22,880 nucleotides of DNA from a virus. The notes under the pieces were generated by a model. That model worked only from the letters and a program-made list of their open reading frames with translations, did no database searches and was not told the origin of the DNA. The position numbers and the translations under genes are program-made. Each line of letters begins with the position of its first letter. The stretch's first letter is position 1. Positions 21,201 through 22,880 of this stretch are shown here, in pieces. The stretch spans positions 1 to 22,880 of IMG/VR virus record IMGVR_UViG_3300013286_000061, one strand, 5' to 3'.

Positions 21201-22538
21201 ACTGGTGTTATTTTAATTGGCCAAACAGCAACTCCAAGTATCAGCCATTGGGGATCAGCGTTTCTTACAGACGGCGGTTTTGATCAAGATCGTGGTTACA
21301 TCTTTAACTACCAAGCTACCAACGTAGCGATCAACACCAAAAAGACCACAGCGTTTGCTATTCGCCTGGCACCTAGCGTTTCAAACGCTATTATTGGTGA
21401 CTTGGGTGTACGTGAACTTATTAACCGTGCGCAGTTGTTATTACAGTCTATTGAAATTACAGCAGGCGGTACAACTAACAGTAATTCAGCCTTGGTCATT
21501 GAAGCGATTTTAAATCCAAGTAACTATCCCGTCAATGTGGCCAACATCTCATGGAACAGTTTGAGTAGTACAGCATTGCCAACTGGACAACCAAGTTTCA
21601 GTCAGATTGCCAACGGTACTAGTATCACATTCCAAGGTTCAGCAAGCAACACAACAAGCAACACACTTGCAGCCTATGTTAACACCAACTATAACAGCGT
21701 AACAGTATTGCCCATAGCAAGCATAGTGGGTGTACAAGTAGGTGATGACGTTTATGTTCCGTCAGCTCCGGCAGCTATCTACGGTGCTACTAAAATTACA
21801 AGTATTATTTCAAATGCTACATTTACCGCAACATTGCCAACTAGTGTAAGTGCTGGTGTTACGGCCAGTGCAAGTACAGGTACTATCTCGGGTACAACAT
21901 TTACTCCAAGCGGCACACTTGGTGGCACATTTATAACAGGCATGGTGTTAACTGGAACAAGTGTAGTATCCAACACTTTCATCATTGGCCCTGGTACCAC
22001 AGCAGGTACTTACTTTGTTAATCAAGGCCAAACAGTTACGGCTACAGCAATTACAGGTACTCCGTATGTATTAACAGTGTCTGCATTGACAACTGGTACA
22101 GTTGTTCCAAGTCAGGCCTTGTCAGGAGGTACAGTAACAGCTGGTACTGGTATTATTGCTTATGGTACAGGTACTGGCGGTAACGGTACTTATTACATTA
22201 GCCAATCCTACACAGGTAGCCCAACAGGAGCAAGTGTTGCTGTTAACGCAGTAGTGTTTAACAACCCAGTTCCAACTCCATGGTTCAACGGTACAGCAGT
22301 TCAGTTCAGCCGTAACACTTATGCGTTGCCCGGCGAAACTGTATTCTCGTTCATTAGCTCACCAAGCAACAAGGACTCATTGGATCTAACACCATTTAAG
22401 GAATTGACTAATACACCAATCGGTGGACGTGGTACATTTCCCAACGGTCCAGACGTGTTGTTCATCAACGTTTACCTAACACAAGGTTCACCAGTATTGG
22501 CCAACTTGGTTCTACGTTGGGGTGAAGCTCAGGCCTAA
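18249..22538 (+). CDS. Large virion structural protein (1429 aa)
   Basis: The N-terminal region (1-260) is a conserved-looking domain: MAKSQIRQYVFTPST at the start, an early strand-rich portion, then VRMPEIGTDAFERTRVSNPQ (118-137) and LTYDLMRGYPSIYE. Further globular blocks are centred near 530-560 (HGSMAVRMSKKYIRYQSGKA), 840-900 (SKMQMIGLQWTWYGAGFTDW) and the last 60 residues, ending LVLRWGEAQA. Between them lie Thr/Gly-rich modules with a recurring pattern (GMVLSGGNIVAGTYI at 322, GQVISGAGILTGTTI at 378, NMIVTGTGIPVGTYV at 598, GMVLTGTSVV at 1231, SQALSGGTVTAGTGI at 1288), several followed by GGNGTYxVxxxQT. These look like inserted beta-sandwich or Ig-like repeats. Similar giant proteins in T4-like cyanophages are virion components, probably of the tail or its appendages. 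Late promoter and GGAG site precede it. Confidence 0.85.
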   Translation: MAKSQIRQYVFTPSTNTSAPFNGTIKIPGKYDLSQLLLITNSTKNAIIYNFADSTYSGTTISFSRTNDAVNFPTALDNSDGVTTITLTSVDTQFATTGMLASDQLQILYEKPYMDVRMPEIGTDAFERTRVSNPQSMLDADFEYGLQPTKWLTYDLMRGYPSIYEVPGTDQTVLSVVTDASAGTGGVGESLITVTISGVFGSAWVVGGPITIKGYLNTVSGFSRAEGTFLINSISSSTLTYYAKAKVGTNNGDVLSTIYTQLRQGGFYTGAQIGTPTFTYGNPPTPGSSSSATIATATTTFTGTISAGTTALTTSGGTPTAGMVLSGGNIVAGTYIVSGSGTSWVVSTIQTITTTSTTLTATTNTLTAGGTSSGLAVGQVISGAGILTGTTIISVTSPFTGAGGNGTYAVNNAQTVASPVAITGSTGLGTITITFATNHGFVPGDTIITQILSDTLGNNHAVAQGPFFVETVPSLTSLTYTARSSNIITGTITGLVYARPDAFYQHRPFDGGVILGTGSPSHGSMAVRMSKKYIRYQSGKAINYNTGALFAPNYDIRSVVASGTVATAITQATNGTTTLSSTQITLAVGGNLASVLQNMIVTGTGIPVGTYVVNISSTTLTLNQATIAVINTATNLTFTPSILIGTDDIDHGCQAGAVVIINGVTTSGFNGTYTVGAIVDERILIVPVIGTLGATTGAIGTPCILSIYQWNGSTVRAGTFDEQNGTFWQYDGQIIAIGRRSSTFQLAGTVSITPDSNSVVGANSRYTSQLIAGDRVVIKGMTHVISQVVSDTQLYITPDYRGATSGSGVKMVKIQDYIIPQSKWNTDRCDGSGNVYNPSGYNIDISKMQMIGLQWTWYGAGFTDWMMRGPDGKYITVHRLRGNNINKEAYMRSGNQPVRYEIVNESARTSLTSAALAGDTSLTVVDTSFFPTTGTVYVDNEIIAYTGKTLTTLTGCTRSAPLTQFNAGLTRSFTAGVAAGHAISTGVILIGQTATPSISHWGSAFLTDGGFDQDRGYIFNYQATNVAINTKKTTAFAIRLAPSVSNAIIGDLGVRELINRAQLLLQSIEITAGGTTNSNSALVIEAILNPSNYPVNVANISWNSLSSTALPTGQPSFSQIANGTSITFQGSASNTTSNTLAAYVNTNYNSVTVLPIASIVGVQVGDDVYVPSAPAAIYGATKITSIISNATFTATLPTSVSAGVTASASTGTISGTTFTPSGTLGGTFITGMVLTGTSVVSNTFIIGPGTTAGTYFVNQGQTVTATAITGTPYVLTVSALTTGTVVPSQALSGGTVTAGTGIIAYGTGTGGNGTYYISQSYTGSPTGASVAVNAVVFNNPVPTPWFNGTAVQFSRNTYALPGETVFSFISSPSNKDSLDLTPFKELTNTPIGGRGTFPNGPDVLFINVYLTQGSPVLANLVLRWGEAQA

Positions 22539-22552
22539 TCGGAACACACATA

Positions 22553-22880
22553 ATGAAAGCTGTTAATAGCCTAAAACTAACGCCACACGATAGTATAGAC
22601 CTAGATCGTCTAAGCTATAGTAGTGGCGATTTGGTGTTTGATATCACACTGGGCACAGTGAGATTAATGGACGGTTCGACCCTGGGCGGTGCTAAATTGG
22701 CCACACAAGGTTGGGTCGCCAGCAACAGCATATCTCCGGCAAGTTTAACTGTCACTCTGGCCAACTATGTAACTACCACAGCGCAGACCACGACACTTAA
22801 TTCTTATGTGACTACTAGTGCATTGACTACTGCATTAAATGGTTATGTAACTACCACGACACTTAATTCATATGCAACCA
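22553..22880 (+). CDS. Tail-fibre-like protein, 5' part only
   Basis: The frame is open from an ATG at 22553 to the window edge (109 codons). After a short globular start (MKAVNSLKLTPHDSIDLDRL, residues 1-20), with LSYSSGDLVFDITLGTVRLMDGSTLG around 20-45, it enters a Thr/Asn/Tyr repeat with a period of about 14 residues (NYVTTTAQTTTLNSYVTT, SALTTALNGYVTTTTLNSYAT), typical of trimeric fibre shafts. It starts 14 bases after the large structural gene with no clear ribosome binding site, so coupled translation is possible. Confidence 0.75.
   Translation, partial: MKAVNSLKLTPHDSIDLDRLSYSSGDLVFDITLGTVRLMDGSTLGGAKLATQGWVASNSISPASLTVTLANYVTTTAQTTTLNSYVTTSALTTALNGYVTTTTLNSYAT

Noticed and set aside
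19049-22000. Minus-strand open frames within the large structural gene
   Set aside because: They are Val/Pro-rich mirror frames of a Thr/Gly-rich repeat gene with no start signals; they are compositional shadows.
19120-22230. T/G-rich tandem tracts as CRISPR or recombination repeats
   Set aside because: The repeats are degenerate, in frame and coding for beta modules, with no regular spacer structure.

Overview
This window is a stretch of a T4-like myovirus genome. The closest match in style is the marine or freshwater cyanophage/pelagiphage-type branch. The evidence is a nearly complete T4-type recombination and replication set (gp32-like ssDNA-binding protein, UvsX, probable UvsY, UvsW, gp61 primase, gp41 helicase, possible gp62 clamp-loader subunit) interleaved with virion genes, dense packing with ATGA/TAATG stop-start overlaps, and copies of the T4-type late promoter octamer NATAAATA in front of virion genes. 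The host cannot be named from the sequence. The DNA is moderately A+T-rich. I saw no tRNA, rRNA, CRISPR array, insertion sequence or integrase.

Layout. (1) 1-1479 is the 3' part of a Ser/Thr/Ala-rich gene with a peptidoglycan-binding-like domain, followed by a late promoter octamer and a strong hairpin. (2) 1631-4621 holds gp32, a 70-aa protein, UvsX, an acidic 77-aa protein and a probable UvsY, and ends at a terminator. (3) A consensus sigma70-type promoter at 4674-4702 then starts a tightly overlapping operon, 4709-10722: a 399-aa unknown, UvsW, a 168-aa unknown, a 2OG-Fe(II) oxygenase-like protein, a 97-aa unknown, a possible gp62, a zinc-finger protein, a 66-aa protein and a 192-aa miniature relative of the DNA polymerase III alpha subunit. 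(4) A conserved minus-strand gene (10719-11093) and a plus-strand virion gene (11121-12023) have divergent late promoters whose transcripts should overlap. (5) A second sigma70-like promoter starts primase, a 36-aa protein and a carbamoyltransferase (12063-14613); a third starts gp41 (14629-16083). (6) From 16108 to the end lie late genes: a probable internal head protein with an RMF-like C-terminus, a minus-strand virion protein, tail-fibre-type proteins, a 1429-aa structural protein and the start of another fibre gene.

Two regulatory classes are visible. Three replication/recombination transcription units (the 399-aa gene, primase, gp41) have a -10 hexamer ending only 5-7 bases before the ATG and no Shine-Dalgarno, which predicts leaderless mRNAs. 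Virion genes instead carry NATAAATA, usually followed by a short leader with a ribosome binding site.

The observations I rate highest are: the 192-aa DnaE-like protein at 10144, which keeps counterparts of all three catalytic aspartates; the protein at 16134, which combines a capsid-targeting-like N-terminus with a C-terminal segment matching ribosome modulation factor in residue spacing; the set of three leaderless-type promoters; and a carbamoyltransferase embedded in the primase operon, which suggests DNA base modification.
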